Part shown: positions 13,333 through 22,380 of the stretch, one piece after another
Numbering within the stretch: the stretch's first letter is position 1
Layout: each line of letters opens with the position of its first letter
NCBI GenBank assembly: GCA_030265545.1
Contig: JAJDGF010000005.1
Span: forward strand, 1-35,778
From: Eubacteriales bacterium OttesenSCG-928-N13
GTDB lineage: Bacteria > Bacillota > Clostridia > Christensenellales > Aristaeellaceae
Length of the DNA: 35,778 nt
Direction: 5' to 3'
Made by a program: the position numbers and the translations under genes
The notes under the pieces: generated by a model
What the model saw: only the letters and a program-made list of their open reading frames with translations
Told to the model about the DNA's origin: nothing
Databases searched by the model: none

Positions 13333-14256
13333 ATGATGCGGCAACAGAAAAAACCCAATCTGGGCAGGAGCCCCGGGGTGTGGCTTGACGATCATCTGGC
13401 GCAGATTTTTTTGATCCCTGCGCTCATCCTGATTGCCGGACTGATCGCGTATCCCGCTGCGCTCACAATCTACAACAGCTTTACGAACCTGTCTATGCTG
13501 ACGATGAAGGCCACCAAGTTTGTCGGCTTTCAGAATTACGCGACGGTTCTGGGTGGGAGCGAGTTTTGGGTCAGCCTGAGAAACAGCTTGGTATTCACCG
13601 TGGGGTCCATCTCCGGTCAGCTGATACTTGGGATGATTGGGGCGCTTGCCCTGCAAAGAATCCCCTTTGGCCGCACGGCTTTTCGCGTTGGTCTATTGGT
13701 GCCCTGGACGTTCCCTTCCGTCGCGATGACGTTTGTATGGGACTGGATGCTGGATTCCGGATTCGGCATAATCAACTTTGCCCTCATGGGTCTTGGGATC
13801 ATCGGCGAACCGATTGCCTGGTTCGGATCGAGGACGTGGGCCATGTTTTCGGTCATTATCATGAACATATGGTTTGGCGCGCCGTTTATGATGCTGGCGC
13901 TAAACGCTGGACTGCAGACCATCCCATCGGATTACTATGAGGTGGGAAAAATCGAGGGCGCGAACTTCTTTCAGCGGCTCCGCTATATCATCCTTCCATC
14001 GCTCAAGAAAATCGTGGGGGTTCTGCTGATTCTGCGTACAATATGGGTGTTCAACAATTACGATTTCATCTTCCTGACCACCGGCGGCGGCCCCGCGAAA
14101 GCCACGCAAACGGTATCGATCATGGCCTATTTCACGGCATGGAAGCGCAGCGCCATGGGCAGAGGTTCGGCGATTACGATTCTGCTGCTCGTGTTTGTGG
14201 CGGTCATGATCGCACTATATTTCAAATTCTTCAAGATTGACTCGGAGGAGGCATAG
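13333..14256 (+). CDS. Sugar ABC transporter permease (UgpA/MalF type)
   Basis: The start at ATG 13,333 (MMRQQKKPNL) is chosen because AGGAGG lies 8 bases upstream; a longer frame would run back into the binding-protein gene. The 307-residue protein has six predicted membrane helices, from about 25-47 to about 280-300. The ATPase-coupling loop is YYEVGKIEGANFFQRLRYIILP, matching the EAA motif with the G and LP conserved. It forms the membrane channel with the permease encoded 3 bases downstream. The first helix region LIPALILIAGLIAYPAALTIYNSF is typical of the MalF/UgpA subunit of CUT1 importers. Confidence 0.92.
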   Translation: MMRQQKKPNLGRSPGVWLDDHLAQIFLIPALILIAGLIAYPAALTIYNSFTNLSMLTMKATKFVGFQNYATVLGGSEFWVSLRNSLVFTVGSISGQLILGMIGALALQRIPFGRTAFRVGLLVPWTFPSVAMTFVWDWMLDSGFGIINFALMGLGIIGEPIAWFGSRTWAMFSVIIMNIWFGAPFMMLALNAGLQTIPSDYYEVGKIEGANFFQRLRYIILPSLKKIVGVLLILRTIWVFNNYDFIFLTTGGGPAKATQTVSIMAYFTAWKRSAMGRGSAITILLLVFVAVMIALYFKFFKIDSEEA

Positions 14257-14259
14257 CGT

Positions 14260-15105
14260 ATGGGAAAATCGCTCAACCGGGCTGAAAACACTGCCAGGGG
14301 CGGTGCCTATGTCATCCTGCTCCTGATGTTGGTGGCAGCGGTGTTCCCGTTGTTCTGGATGATCTCCTCCGCGCTGCGCCCCTATTCGGAGTTGTTCACG
14401 CGCCCGCCGATGCTGCTGCCCAATACATATACACTGGAGTGGTTCAGAAAGGTCTTGAATTATTCCAACTTTGCGCAGAGCCTTCTCAACAGCCTGATTG
14501 TGGCGCTTGGGACGACTGTTGTCAGCGTAGTGGTCGGTTGCATGACCGCCTACAGCCTGTCCAGGCCGAAGCTGCGCGGAAAAAACCTGTTCTCTCGGGT
14601 GATTCTGATTGCCTACATGTTTCCGCCGATCATTCTGGTTATCCCGCTGTTTCAGATCATCTGCGGAATGAACCTAGCCAACACGCATCTGGGGCTAATC
14701 CTAACGCACATTACCTTTTCGTTCCCCTTCTCCGCGTGGATGCTTCTGAGCTATTTCAAGACGATCCCGCGAGACATTGAGGAGGCCTCACGCGTCGATG
14801 GCGCGACCAATTTGAGAACGTTTGTTCAGATCATCCTCCCGCTCACGGCGCCGTCCATCGTCACGGCGGCCACCTTCACATTCATCAATTCCTGGAACGA
14901 GTTCTTGTATGCGTTCGTGCTGGCAAACTCCAACGCGACCAAAACGTTGACCGTATCGCTTCAGGCAGTGAAGGGCGGAGAGATGATGGAATGGGGCGTG
15001 GTATTGGCATGGTCAGCCATGCTTGTGATCCCCTCGCTGATATTCTTTGCCTGCCTATCCAAATACATTGTGGCCGGGTTGACGGCGGGCGCCGTCAAAG
15101 GATAA
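14260..15105 (+). CDS. Sugar ABC transporter permease (UgpE/MalG type)
   Basis: The 281-residue second permease starts at ATG 14,260, three bases after the first, with GGAGG in the end of that gene. Six membrane helices are visible. The EAA loop DIEEASRVDGATNLRTFVQIILP is canonical (EA---DGA---I-LP). The N-terminal FPLFWMISSALRPYSELF is a CUT1 MalG/UgpE signature. No ATPase gene is in this operon, as often in Firmicutes, where one shared MsmX/UgpC-type ATPase serves several importers. That ATPase must be outside the window. Confidence 0.92.
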   Translation: MGKSLNRAENTARGGAYVILLLMLVAAVFPLFWMISSALRPYSELFTRPPMLLPNTYTLEWFRKVLNYSNFAQSLLNSLIVALGTTVVSVVVGCMTAYSLSRPKLRGKNLFSRVILIAYMFPPIILVIPLFQIICGMNLANTHLGLILTHITFSFPFSAWMLLSYFKTIPRDIEEASRVDGATNLRTFVQIILPLTAPSIVTAATFTFINSWNEFLYAFVLANSNATKTLTVSLQAVKGGEMMEWGVVLAWSAMLVIPSLIFFACLSKYIVAGLTAGAVKG

Positions 15106-15131
15106 ACCGACTAAAAACGGAGGAATTTACG

Positions 15132-16094
15132 ATGAATGCGGCAATTTTGGGGTGCGGCGCCATGGGTGCCGCTCATGCGGGCGCGTATGCCAGCCTGGGC
15201 GTCTGCGTTGCGGCGGTATGTGATCAGGACAAAAACCGCGCCGAGAACCTGGCAAAGTCCACCGGAGGACGTGCCTATTTAGATCTCACTGAGATGCTGG
15301 ATACAGAGCGCCCCGACGTGGTATCCATCTGCACGCCCGCGTTCAACCATCTGGACGCCATTCGCGTTCTTGCATCGCGCGGCGTGGCGACGCTGTGCGA
15401 AAAGCCCTTTGCACCGGATATGGCGCAGGCGCAAGAAGCATACGCCGCCGTCAAGCAGGCGGGCATCCCGTTCAGACTGGGGTTCAAGATGCGCTATGAG
15501 AGCGCTTACGCCGCCGCACGAAAGATTGTGGAATCTGGGGAGATCGGCGCGCTTCGGTATGTGTTCATTAGCCACTTCCAGCCGCTGTCTGAACAAGCAT
15601 GGTATATGGATATCGGCGTGGGCAGCGAGCTTCTGGTGCACGCGATGGACATCAGCTGCTGGATGTTCGATGAAACCCCCGCCGAGGTGCGGATGCACAG
15701 CGAATACCGCCTTGGCAAGACCGGCGAAGATCAGGCTCGCATTGAGCTGCGATTCGGGGATGGCCGTCAGGCGCTCATCGCAGGCGGATACATGCCCGGC
15801 TATCCGCCGGTTCGCGGAAAGCACGATTTTGTGTTTCAGTTCATCGGCGAAAAAGGATATGTGTGCGGCAAGCGCAACAGTGCCATTGAGGTCTTTTCGC
15901 CTGAGCGGGTGGAGATTCTCCATCCGGATGATGTCAACGCGTTTCAGGATGAGATTCGGGATTTTTTGGCCGCGACGGAGGGAATTCTATCAGGCGGTGC
16001 GACGCTTGAGGATGCGCTTCGCTCTCAGCGCGTGCTGGCGGCTGCCAAGGCTTCGGAAAACACAGGCACGTTTGCGTGCGTGGAGAGGATGTAG
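15132..16094 (+). CDS. Gfo/Idh/MocA-family NAD(P)-dependent oxidoreductase
   Basis: ATG 15,132 with GGAGG 8-9 bases upstream gives 320 residues; an earlier in-frame start would lie inside the permease gene. The N-terminal Rossmann fold has the turn ILGCGAMGAAHAGAY (5-19) and an acidic residue after the second strand (VCDQD, 29-33). The family signature CEKPF is at 89-93 with catalytic K91, and H170 in GVGSELLVHAMDIS is the usual active-site histidine. The family oxidises or epimerises sugars, inositols and their acids. Here it probably oxidises a ring or chain hydroxyl of the imported sugar. Substrate specificity cannot be read from motifs alone. Confidence 0.9.
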   Translation: MNAAILGCGAMGAAHAGAYASLGVCVAAVCDQDKNRAENLAKSTGGRAYLDLTEMLDTERPDVVSICTPAFNHLDAIRVLASRGVATLCEKPFAPDMAQAQEAYAAVKQAGIPFRLGFKMRYESAYAAARKIVESGEIGALRYVFISHFQPLSEQAWYMDIGVGSELLVHAMDISCWMFDETPAEVRMHSEYRLGKTGEDQARIELRFGDGRQALIAGGYMPGYPPVRGKHDFVFQFIGEKGYVCGKRNSAIEVFSPERVEILHPDDVNAFQDEIRDFLAATEGILSGGATLEDALRSQRVLAAAKASENTGTFACVERM

Positions 16095-16097
16095 ATC

Positions 16098-17453
16098 ATG
16101 AAGGAGAGATATGATGTCATCGTTGCGGGCGGAGGCCCCGCCGGCATCGCCGCCGCGCTCTCTGCGGCACGCAACGGCGCGCACACACTGCTTGTGGAGC
16201 GCTATGGCTTTCTGGGCGGCATGCTCACGGCCGGTCTCGTTGCGCACTACGACCCCATCGAGCAGATGGAGGCCACCGGGATTCCGCTTGAACTATACTC
16301 GGAAATGAAGCAGCGCGGCGGCGTTGTGGAATACGACATGACCGGCATTGAGATGCCGTTTCGGTATTGGCAGGGCGGATGCGGTTTGGATGCGGAAATA
16401 TACAAGCAGATGGCGCTCGATCTGTTGAAAAGCGCTGGCGCGGATGTGCTCTTGCACGCCTTCGTCAGCGATGCGTCCGTGCGAGACGGAAAGCTTGAAT
16501 CCATCGGTGTTGCGGCAAAAGGCGGGCACCTTCGCCTCCATGCGGACGTGTTTGTGGACGCCACTGGCGATGGGGATCTGTGCGTGGCTGCGGGCGTCCC
16601 GTTTGAGCTGGGTGACGGCCAGGGGCATTGCATGGGTTCCACGCTATGCTTCAATCTGGGTGGAGTGGACACGGAAACGCTGTTTCGGTATCTGGAAGAA
16701 AATCCTGACGAGCTGGGAAACCATCCCCGACTGGGCAAGTACATTCGAGATCCACGGGCGACAGCCATTGTTCAGGGGTTCTACAGTCTGATTGCTGAGG
16801 CGCATGCAAAGGGCGATTTGGCCTTCGAGCTCCCGGAATCCGGCCTTGGCATGTGTCCCCTGCCCACAAAAGGCACATTCCATGTCAACGCCATCCGCTT
16901 GCCGGGCAAAAACCCGGTGGATCCGTCCGATCTCACGGAACTGGAGATCGTGGAGCGCGGATACCTGATGAACCTGTTCGCATTCATCAAAAAATACGTC
17001 CCTGGCTGCGCGGAAGCCTTCATCATGACCAGCGGCGTTCAGGTGGGTGTGCGGGAGTCCCGCCACATCAAGGGCGAACACCGGATGATACTGAAAGACA
17101 TTGAGGCAGGCACGCGCTTTCCCGATGCGGTGGTGCGCACCAAATGGGGCCATACGGACGTCCATTCCGGCAGCGGCATGCAGTGGTCGTTCAGCTTTAT
17201 TGAAGGCCCGTATTACATTCCATACCGCGCACTGGTGCCGATGCAGGTGGATGGCCTTCTTGCGGCGGGTCGGCTGATCTCAGCGGAACAGGCAGCGATG
17301 GCCTCGTTCAGAATCATGCCCGTGTGCTCATCCATCGGCGAAGCGGCCGGTGCCGCCGCCGCGCTCTGCGCCAAGAACAAGCAGTTGCCCAGGCGGCTGG
17401 ATGCCGCCCTCCTTCAGGATGCGCTCATTCGAGCGGGTGTCAGGCTGGACTGA
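16098..17453 (+). CDS. FAD-dependent oxidoreductase (FAD_oxidored family)
   Basis: The 451-residue protein starts at ATG 16,098, 3 bases after the Gfo gene. Residues 5-50 are a GR2-type FAD-binding fold: DVIVAGGGPAGIAAALSAARNGAHTLLVERYGFLGGMLTAG, with G11, G13 and G16 and E34 for ribose. VFVDATGDGDLCVAAG and, near the C terminus, GLLAAGRLISAEQAAMASFRIMPVCSSIGEAAGAAAALC complete the FAD site. This PF12831-type family appears in many carbohydrate and secondary-metabolism operons and has few characterised members. It has no membrane segment or Fe-S cluster motif. A second oxidation of the same substrate, or a reduction linked to the dehydrogenases around it, is the likely role. Confidence 0.85.
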   Translation: MKERYDVIVAGGGPAGIAAALSAARNGAHTLLVERYGFLGGMLTAGLVAHYDPIEQMEATGIPLELYSEMKQRGGVVEYDMTGIEMPFRYWQGGCGLDAEIYKQMALDLLKSAGADVLLHAFVSDASVRDGKLESIGVAAKGGHLRLHADVFVDATGDGDLCVAAGVPFELGDGQGHCMGSTLCFNLGGVDTETLFRYLEENPDELGNHPRLGKYIRDPRATAIVQGFYSLIAEAHAKGDLAFELPESGLGMCPLPTKGTFHVNAIRLPGKNPVDPSDLTELEIVERGYLMNLFAFIKKYVPGCAEAFIMTSGVQVGVRESRHIKGEHRMILKDIEAGTRFPDAVVRTKWGHTDVHSGSGMQWSFSFIEGPYYIPYRALVPMQVDGLLAAGRLISAEQAAMASFRIMPVCSSIGEAAGAAAALCAKNKQLPRRLDAALLQDALIRAGVRLD

Positions 17454-17494
17454 CACGCCGATACATAGGAATTTATTGAAGAGGATGAACAAAG

Positions 17495-18406
17495 ATGGCC
17501 AAAAGTGCGAAGGGCTCGGAAAAACTGTTTTCGGGGGTCATACCGCCCATCATCACGCCGCTGACACAAGAGCGGTCGCTGGATGTGGAAGCGCTGGATG
17601 CGCTGATTGATTTTCTCATCGGGCAGGGCGTTTCCGGCATTTTCGTGGGTGGAACCTCCGGTGAGGCTTGCTACCTTTCGGCGCCGGATCAGAAAAGGCT
17701 GTACGAGCGGTGCATAGAGCGGACGGCTGGGCGCATTCCGGTTCTCTGCGGCGTGATCGAGCCCAGTACGACGCGCGTGGTGGAGCGAATCAAAGCATTG
17801 GAGCAGATCGGCGCGACGATCTTCGTTGCCACCCCCGCCTTCTATCTGCAAAACTCCTGCCAGGACGAGATACTGCGGCATTACGAAGCCGTATCCCGCG
17901 CGACAAAGCACTGGGTCGCCGCCTACAACATTCCCGCGACCACCCATGTGAACATTCTGCCTGAGACGGCGGCGAAACTGAACCGCTACGACAACCTCGT
18001 GCTCTACAAGGACAGCTGCGCCAGCTTTGAGCAGATCCAGCGCAACATCTATCTGCTGCGCGATACCCACATCAGCCTTTTCAACGGTGCGGAGGAGATC
18101 TGCGCTGCCAGCATGGCGTTTGGTGCACAGGGTTGTGTGCCTGGGCTCGCCAACTTTTTTCCCAAGCTGTTTATCGACTGCTGTGAAAGCGCACGGCTGG
18201 GCAACCTGGCAGAGGCGGCATTGCTCCAGGAAAAGATTTATAGGATTCGCAAGAGTCTGAACATCGGCAGTCACTGGATGTCCTGCATGAAATATCTCGC
18301 AAGCAAATACGGATTCGGAGAGGGCGGCGTGTCGCTGCCGCTGGAACAGCTCACCCAAAGCCAGAAGAACGAGATCGACAGGATCCTGATCGAAGAACAG
18401 CTGTAA
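17495..18406 (+). CDS. DapA/NanA-family class I aldolase (DHDPS/NAL superfamily)
   Basis: The 303-residue TIM-barrel protein starts at ATG 17,495. Key family residues are present: GGTSGEACYLS at 52-62 (carboxylate-binding GTTGE-type turn), Y144 in AAYNIP and Schiff-base K172 in LYKDSCASF. The family forms or splits pyruvate adducts: DapA, N-acetylneuraminate lyase and 2-keto-3-deoxy sugar acid aldolases or dehydratases. In an operon of sugar uptake and oxidation a catabolic pyruvate-releasing aldolase or a dehydratase fits better than lysine synthesis. The neighbouring YhcH-like gene points to sialate-like or other keto-deoxy acids. Exact substrate is open. Confidence 0.88.
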   Translation: MAKSAKGSEKLFSGVIPPIITPLTQERSLDVEALDALIDFLIGQGVSGIFVGGTSGEACYLSAPDQKRLYERCIERTAGRIPVLCGVIEPSTTRVVERIKALEQIGATIFVATPAFYLQNSCQDEILRHYEAVSRATKHWVAAYNIPATTHVNILPETAAKLNRYDNLVLYKDSCASFEQIQRNIYLLRDTHISLFNGAEEICAASMAFGAQGCVPGLANFFPKLFIDCCESARLGNLAEAALLQEKIYRIRKSLNIGSHWMSCMKYLASKYGFGEGGVSLPLEQLTQSQKNEIDRILIEEQL

Positions 18407-18426
18407 GCGCGAAAAAGGGGAGAAAT

Positions 18427-19428
18427 ATGGTGCCAAACGTTTTGTTTGCGATACCGGACGGTCCGCTAAAGAGCCACATGTTTTCGGCGGAATGGCGGGC
18501 GCGGCTGGAGGGTCTTACCCAGGTGGAATGGAACGACACAGGCCGAGAACTAACCAGCGCCGAATTGGCGGAGAGAATCACTGATAAGGACATCCTCATT
18601 ACGGGATGGGGCTCTCCCCGTGTCACAGATGCGGTGCTGAACGCTGCGCCGCGCCTCAAAATGATCGCGCACAGCGCGGGGACAGTTCGGTGGTTGGTGG
18701 AGGAATCCTTTTTTGACCGCGGCATCGTGCTGACCAACGCCAACCTGGCGCTTGCGCCCTCCGTGGCGGAATACTGCCTGATGACCATTCTCATGGCGCG
18801 ATGGCGGATCTTGGATTCAATCAAGCGCGTGCGAGACGGCCTCTGGCAATCCAACAACGACATCGTGCCTGGGCTGAACGGCGCGAAGATAGGCTTGATC
18901 GGCTATGGCGCTATCGCGGAGGAACTGATCCGGCTCTTGCGCCAGTTTGACGTGAGAATCGCGATCCACTCCGAGCACCTCAGCGAGGAACAGGCGCGAC
19001 AAATGGGCGTGAGGCGCTGCTCGATGGAGGAGGCGCTGCACTCGGACGTGGTGTCTCTGCACAAGACATTGACAGAGTCAACGCGCCATATGATCGGCAA
19101 ACGGGAGCTCGACATGATCCCGGACGGCGGCATTCTCATCAACACCTCTCGTGGCGCGCTCATCGATGAAGCGGAGCTCATCCATCAACTGGAGCGCGGC
19201 AGAATTCATGCGGTGCTGGATGTCTTTGAGGAGGAGCCGCTGCCGCATGGACACCCGCTGAGAACCATGCCGGGCGCGATTGTCACGCCTCACTGCGCTG
19301 GCACGTCTGCCTATTTCAGGCAGGCAATGGCCGAATTGGTGCTGAGCGACATTGAGTGTGTGCTCAATGACATGCGCCCGCGCGGTGCGATCTCCAAAGC
19401 GAAATATATGAGCATGACGCCCATGTGA
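18427..19428 (+). CDS. D-2-hydroxyacid dehydrogenase family protein
   Basis: The 333-residue protein starts at ATG 18,427 behind AAAAAGGGGAG. The catalytic triad is in place: R242 (NTSRGALIDE), E270 (LDVFEEEPLP) and H289 (VTPHCAG). The NAD-binding turn IGLIGYGAIAEEL (155-167) has alanine where the last glycine of GxGxxG is usual, a common variation. The family reversibly reduces 2-keto acids to D-2-hydroxyacids (glyoxylate, hydroxypyruvate, phosphoglycerate and others). After an aldolase it could reduce the small keto or hydroxy-keto product and recycle NADH made by the upstream oxidoreductases. That ordering is inference. Confidence 0.9.
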   Translation: MVPNVLFAIPDGPLKSHMFSAEWRARLEGLTQVEWNDTGRELTSAELAERITDKDILITGWGSPRVTDAVLNAAPRLKMIAHSAGTVRWLVEESFFDRGIVLTNANLALAPSVAEYCLMTILMARWRILDSIKRVRDGLWQSNNDIVPGLNGAKIGLIGYGAIAEELIRLLRQFDVRIAIHSEHLSEEQARQMGVRRCSMEEALHSDVVSLHKTLTESTRHMIGKRELDMIPDGGILINTSRGALIDEAELIHQLERGRIHAVLDVFEEEPLPHGHPLRTMPGAIVTPHCAGTSAYFRQAMAELVLSDIECVLNDMRPRGAISKAKYMSMTPM

Positions 19429-19499
19429 GGCTTGCGCGGCGCACGGAAAATCTCGGACATATCACAATCTATGCTCAGTTGAAGAGAAAGGGAGACGTA

Positions 19500-19964
19500 A
19501 TGATTCTTGATCAATGGAGCAATCTTGGCAGATACGCCGCGATGGGCTCTGGGTTCGAAACCGCAGCCAGGTTCCTGGCAGGCAAGAAGCCGGAGGACTT
19601 TGCTCCGGGAAAGATGGCCGTGGATGGGGAGCGCGTTTACCTCTCTGTGCGCGAAGCCGACTTGACCGATCAGCCAGAGCGATGGGAAGCGCATCGGCGC
19701 TATGCGGACATTCAGATCCTATTGGATGGCAGTGAAGCCATTATGTACGCGCCCGCGACACAAGCAGCACCTTCCATTGTCTACGTAAAAGGCGATGACA
19801 TCGAATTCTATGAAGGCATCCAGGGCTTGCGCTGCGCGCTAAAGCCGGGCGATTTCATGATCCTCTTCCCTGGCGAGCTGCACGCGCCCGATCGACCCGA
19901 AGGACCGAATGGGCATTCCAAGAAATTGATCGTCAAGGTGCTGATGGAGAAAGATGACGCATGA
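19500..19964 (+). CDS. YhcH/YjgK/YiaL (NanQ-like) family protein
   Basis: I start at ATG 19,500 (MILDQWSNLG, 154 residues), which has AAAGGGAG upstream. The cupin-like family is recognised from EAHRRYADIQILLDGSEAIMYAP, YVKGDDIEFYEGI and FMILFPGELHAPDRP, including the conserved histidine and acidic residues of the putative active site (H and D in EAHRRYADIQ, H in GELHAP). Family members sit in sialic acid (YhcH/NanQ), YiaK-S and EbgC contexts; NanQ is reported to speed anomerisation of sialic acid. As last gene of the operon it may be an anomerase or mutarotase for the keto or acidic sugar handled here. Confidence 0.88.
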   Translation: MILDQWSNLGRYAAMGSGFETAARFLAGKKPEDFAPGKMAVDGERVYLSVREADLTDQPERWEAHRRYADIQILLDGSEAIMYAPATQAAPSIVYVKGDDIEFYEGIQGLRCALKPGDFMILFPGELHAPDRPEGPNGHSKKLIVKVLMEKDDA

Positions 19965-19981
19965 ATGATTCAGACGTCAAA

Positions 19982-20007
19982 GCAGCTGAGCGTCTTTTCT
20001 CAGCTGC
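19982..20007. repeat. Hairpin between convergent operons
   Basis: GCAGCTGAG (19,982-19,990) pairs with CTCAGCTGC (19,999-20,007). It follows the last gene of the rightward operon but has no U-tract in that direction. Confidence 0.5.
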
Positions 20008-20049
20008 AAAAAACGAGCGCGCCGCCATTTGGGTATGGGCGGCGCGCTC
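20008..20049 (-). terminator. Terminator of the leftward beta-glucoside operon
   Basis: GAGCGCGCCGCC (20,015-20,026) pairs with GGCGGCGCGCTC (20,038-20,049), 12 perfect pairs. On the minus strand the stem is followed by GUUUUUU (20,014-20,008). It is ideally placed for the leftward GH3 gene ending at 20,091, and the strong stem probably also slows the rightward operon. Confidence 0.88.
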
Positions 20050-20090
20050 TTGATTATGATGGCTCTGCATCTGCGTTTCTATGCGGAGTG

Positions 20091-22370
20091 CTATTGGTTC
20101 AGCACCTTAAGCAGCTCGTCCAGCTGTTCAAAGTTCATCTGGCCGCCCGAGAAGCTGACCGCACTGCGCAGCGGCGCATATTGCAGCATCGCCTGCAGCA
20201 TGTCCTTTGAGACGGCGCTCTCAGCTGCGTCGCCCACCTGCTGCTCCTCTTGCCCGATGGTGCCCAGCATACCCATCATGTTGCTGCCCATCTGCGCCAA
20301 TATCACCTTTGCCCTGGGGTTCGCCATCAGGTCGCCGAAGGGCGTGTTGACGGTATAGACCTCGGGCACCTCGACGGTGCTTTGCACCTGCACGGTGTCC
20401 TCCAGCAGCATCTCGTGGCTGTTCTTTCCGATCTGGATGGCAAACTCGCCCGTCTCCACATGCCAATCATGCAGCTGCACATTCCAGTAGGCGAACGCAG
20501 ACTTATCTAGCACGAACGTCACCGTCTTGCTCTCGCCCGGCGCGAGCAGGATCTTTTGGAACCCCTTCAATTCGCGAATGGGACGGAACACCGTGCTCTG
20601 CTTGTCCGAGACATATAGCTGCACCACTTCCTTGCCTGCCACCTGACCGATGTTCTTCACATCGACAGAGACGGTCATGCTGTCCGTGTCATTCATGCTG
20701 CTGGCGCTCAGGCTGAGATTGCTATAATCAAAGCTGGTATAGCTCAGCCCATGCCCAAACGGGAACAGCGGGGCGATCTTCTTCTTTTCATAGTAGCGAT
20801 AGCCCACGAACACACCCTCATTATAGACCGCGTGATCCTTCTCGCCGCCATAGGTCAGGAAGCAGGGTGTGTCCTCGATCTTTTGGGGGAAGCTTTCAGG
20901 CAACCTGCCGCTCGGGCAGACATCGCCAAACAGCACGTCCTTGGTCGCGCCGCCCACCGCCTGGCCGCCCAGATAGGCCTCCAGCACCGCCTTGACGGAA
21001 CCAAGCCAGGGCATCTCAACGGGTGAGCCGTTGTAGAGCACCACCACGGTATTCGGGTTGGCGGCTGCCACGCGTGCGATCAGCTCATTCTGGCATGCGG
21101 GCATGCCCAGATGCGCGCGGTCATAGCCCTCCGATTCGAACTGATCGGGCAGTCCCGCCACGATGATTACCGTCTTCTTGCTGCCTGCCAGCTTCACCGC
21201 CTCATCAATCAAGGCCTCATCGGGCTGCTCCGACTCGATGTCATAGCCCTGCGCATAGCTGACGTTAGCATGCCCTTCGAGCACGTCCATCAGGCTGGTG
21301 GTCTTGAAGCTGTTAATGTGGGAGCTGCCGCCGCCTTGATAGCGGGGCTGCATGGCGAACTTGCCGATGACGGCGATCTCGTCGCTCTCATCGAGCGGTA
21401 AGATCGCGTCCTCATTCTTGAGCAGCACCATGCAATCGGCCGCGATGCGGCGCGCCAGCGCATGCTGCGCTTCCAGATCCCACACGGTGTCCGGCTTGGC
21501 ATTGTCCAAATAGCGATAGGTGATCTTGAGGATGCGCTCTACCGCCTGATCCAGCAGCTTCTCGTCCAGCTTGCCATCTTGCACGGCCTTCACGATCCGC
21601 TTGTCATTCACGCCGCCCGAGGCGGGCATCTCCAGATCCATCCCGGCCTGTAGGCACACAACGCGGTCACTCGTCGCGCCCCAATCGCTCATCACATAGC
21701 CATCAAAGCCCCATTCATCCCGAAGGATCTCGGTCAGCAGCTCGTGGCTCTCGCAGGCGTAGGTGCCGTTGATGTGGTTATAGGAGCTCATGACCGTCCA
21801 GGGCTTGGCGCGCTTGACGGCGTCCTCGAAGGCAGGGAAATAGATCTCACGCATGGTGCGCTCATCAACCACCGAATCGCTCGTCATGCGGCGATGCTCC
21901 TGATTGTTCAGCGCGAAATGCTTGATGCTGGCGCCGATGTTCTTGCTCTGCAGCGCCTTTATATAGGACGTGGACAGCTCCTTTGTCAGATACGGATCCT
22001 CGGAGAAGTATTCAAAGTTGCGCCCACACAGCGGGGAACGTTTGATGTTCACCGCCGGCCCAAGCGCCACGCTCACCTGCTCATGCTGGCAGGTATCTCC
22101 GATCGCAAGGCCGATCTCATGCACGGTTTCCACATCGAAGCTGGCCGCCGTGGCGGACGCTGTCGGGAAACAGACTGCCTTGAGACTGTCATTGATGCCC
22201 AGATGATCCGATTGTTCGTTCTGTTTACGAAGGCCGTGCGGGCCATCGCTCACCATCACGGACGGGATGCCCAGTCGGTCGATCGGTTTCGTGCGCCAGA
22301 AATCAAGCCCTGAACATAGCGACGCCTTCTCCTCCAGCGTCAGCTGAGAAACCAACTTCTGAATGTCCAT
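20091..22370 (-). CDS. Glycoside hydrolase family 3 beta-glucosidase-type enzyme
   Basis: The 759-residue enzyme starts at ATG 22,370 with GAGGAG 6 bases upstream and lacks a signal peptide, so it acts in the cytoplasm. The GH3 N domain contains SDGPHGLRK (41-49), CGRNFEYFSEDPYL, SIKHFALNNQEHRR (K150-H151 substrate contacts) and the nucleophile D229 in YVMSDWGATSD. The C domain and a fibronectin-III-like domain (about 560-650) follow. The last 85 residues are a Met-rich helical segment (VNTPFGDLMANP ... LDELLKVLN) seen in some clostridial GH3 enzymes. It is the last gene behind a Dpp/Opp-type importer, 10 bases after its ATPase gene, so it probably hydrolyses imported beta-glucosides or short beta-glucans. 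Confidence 0.93.
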   Translation of the reverse strand: MDIQKLVSQLTLEEKASLCSGLDFWRTKPIDRLGIPSVMVSDGPHGLRKQNEQSDHLGINDSLKAVCFPTASATAASFDVETVHEIGLAIGDTCQHEQVSVALGPAVNIKRSPLCGRNFEYFSEDPYLTKELSTSYIKALQSKNIGASIKHFALNNQEHRRMTSDSVVDERTMREIYFPAFEDAVKRAKPWTVMSSYNHINGTYACESHELLTEILRDEWGFDGYVMSDWGATSDRVVCLQAGMDLEMPASGGVNDKRIVKAVQDGKLDEKLLDQAVERILKITYRYLDNAKPDTVWDLEAQHALARRIAADCMVLLKNEDAILPLDESDEIAVIGKFAMQPRYQGGGSSHINSFKTTSLMDVLEGHANVSYAQGYDIESEQPDEALIDEAVKLAGSKKTVIIVAGLPDQFESEGYDRAHLGMPACQNELIARVAAANPNTVVVLYNGSPVEMPWLGSVKAVLEAYLGGQAVGGATKDVLFGDVCPSGRLPESFPQKIEDTPCFLTYGGEKDHAVYNEGVFVGYRYYEKKKIAPLFPFGHGLSYTSFDYSNLSLSASSMNDTDSMTVSVDVKNIGQVAGKEVVQLYVSDKQSTVFRPIRELKGFQKILLAPGESKTVTFVLDKSAFAYWNVQLHDWHVETGEFAIQIGKNSHEMLLEDTVQVQSTVEVPEVYTVNTPFGDLMANPRAKVILAQMGSNMMGMLGTIGQEEQQVGDAAESAVSKDMLQAMLQYAPLRSAVSFSGGQMNFEQLDELLKVLNQ

Positions 22371-22380
22371 AATTCTCCTC

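Noticed and set aside
17495-18406. Assignment as lysine-pathway dihydrodipicolinate synthase (dapA)
   Set aside because: The gene sits inside a sugar import and oxidation operon with a YhcH-like protein; a catabolic aldolase or dehydratase is more likely, though motifs alone cannot decide.
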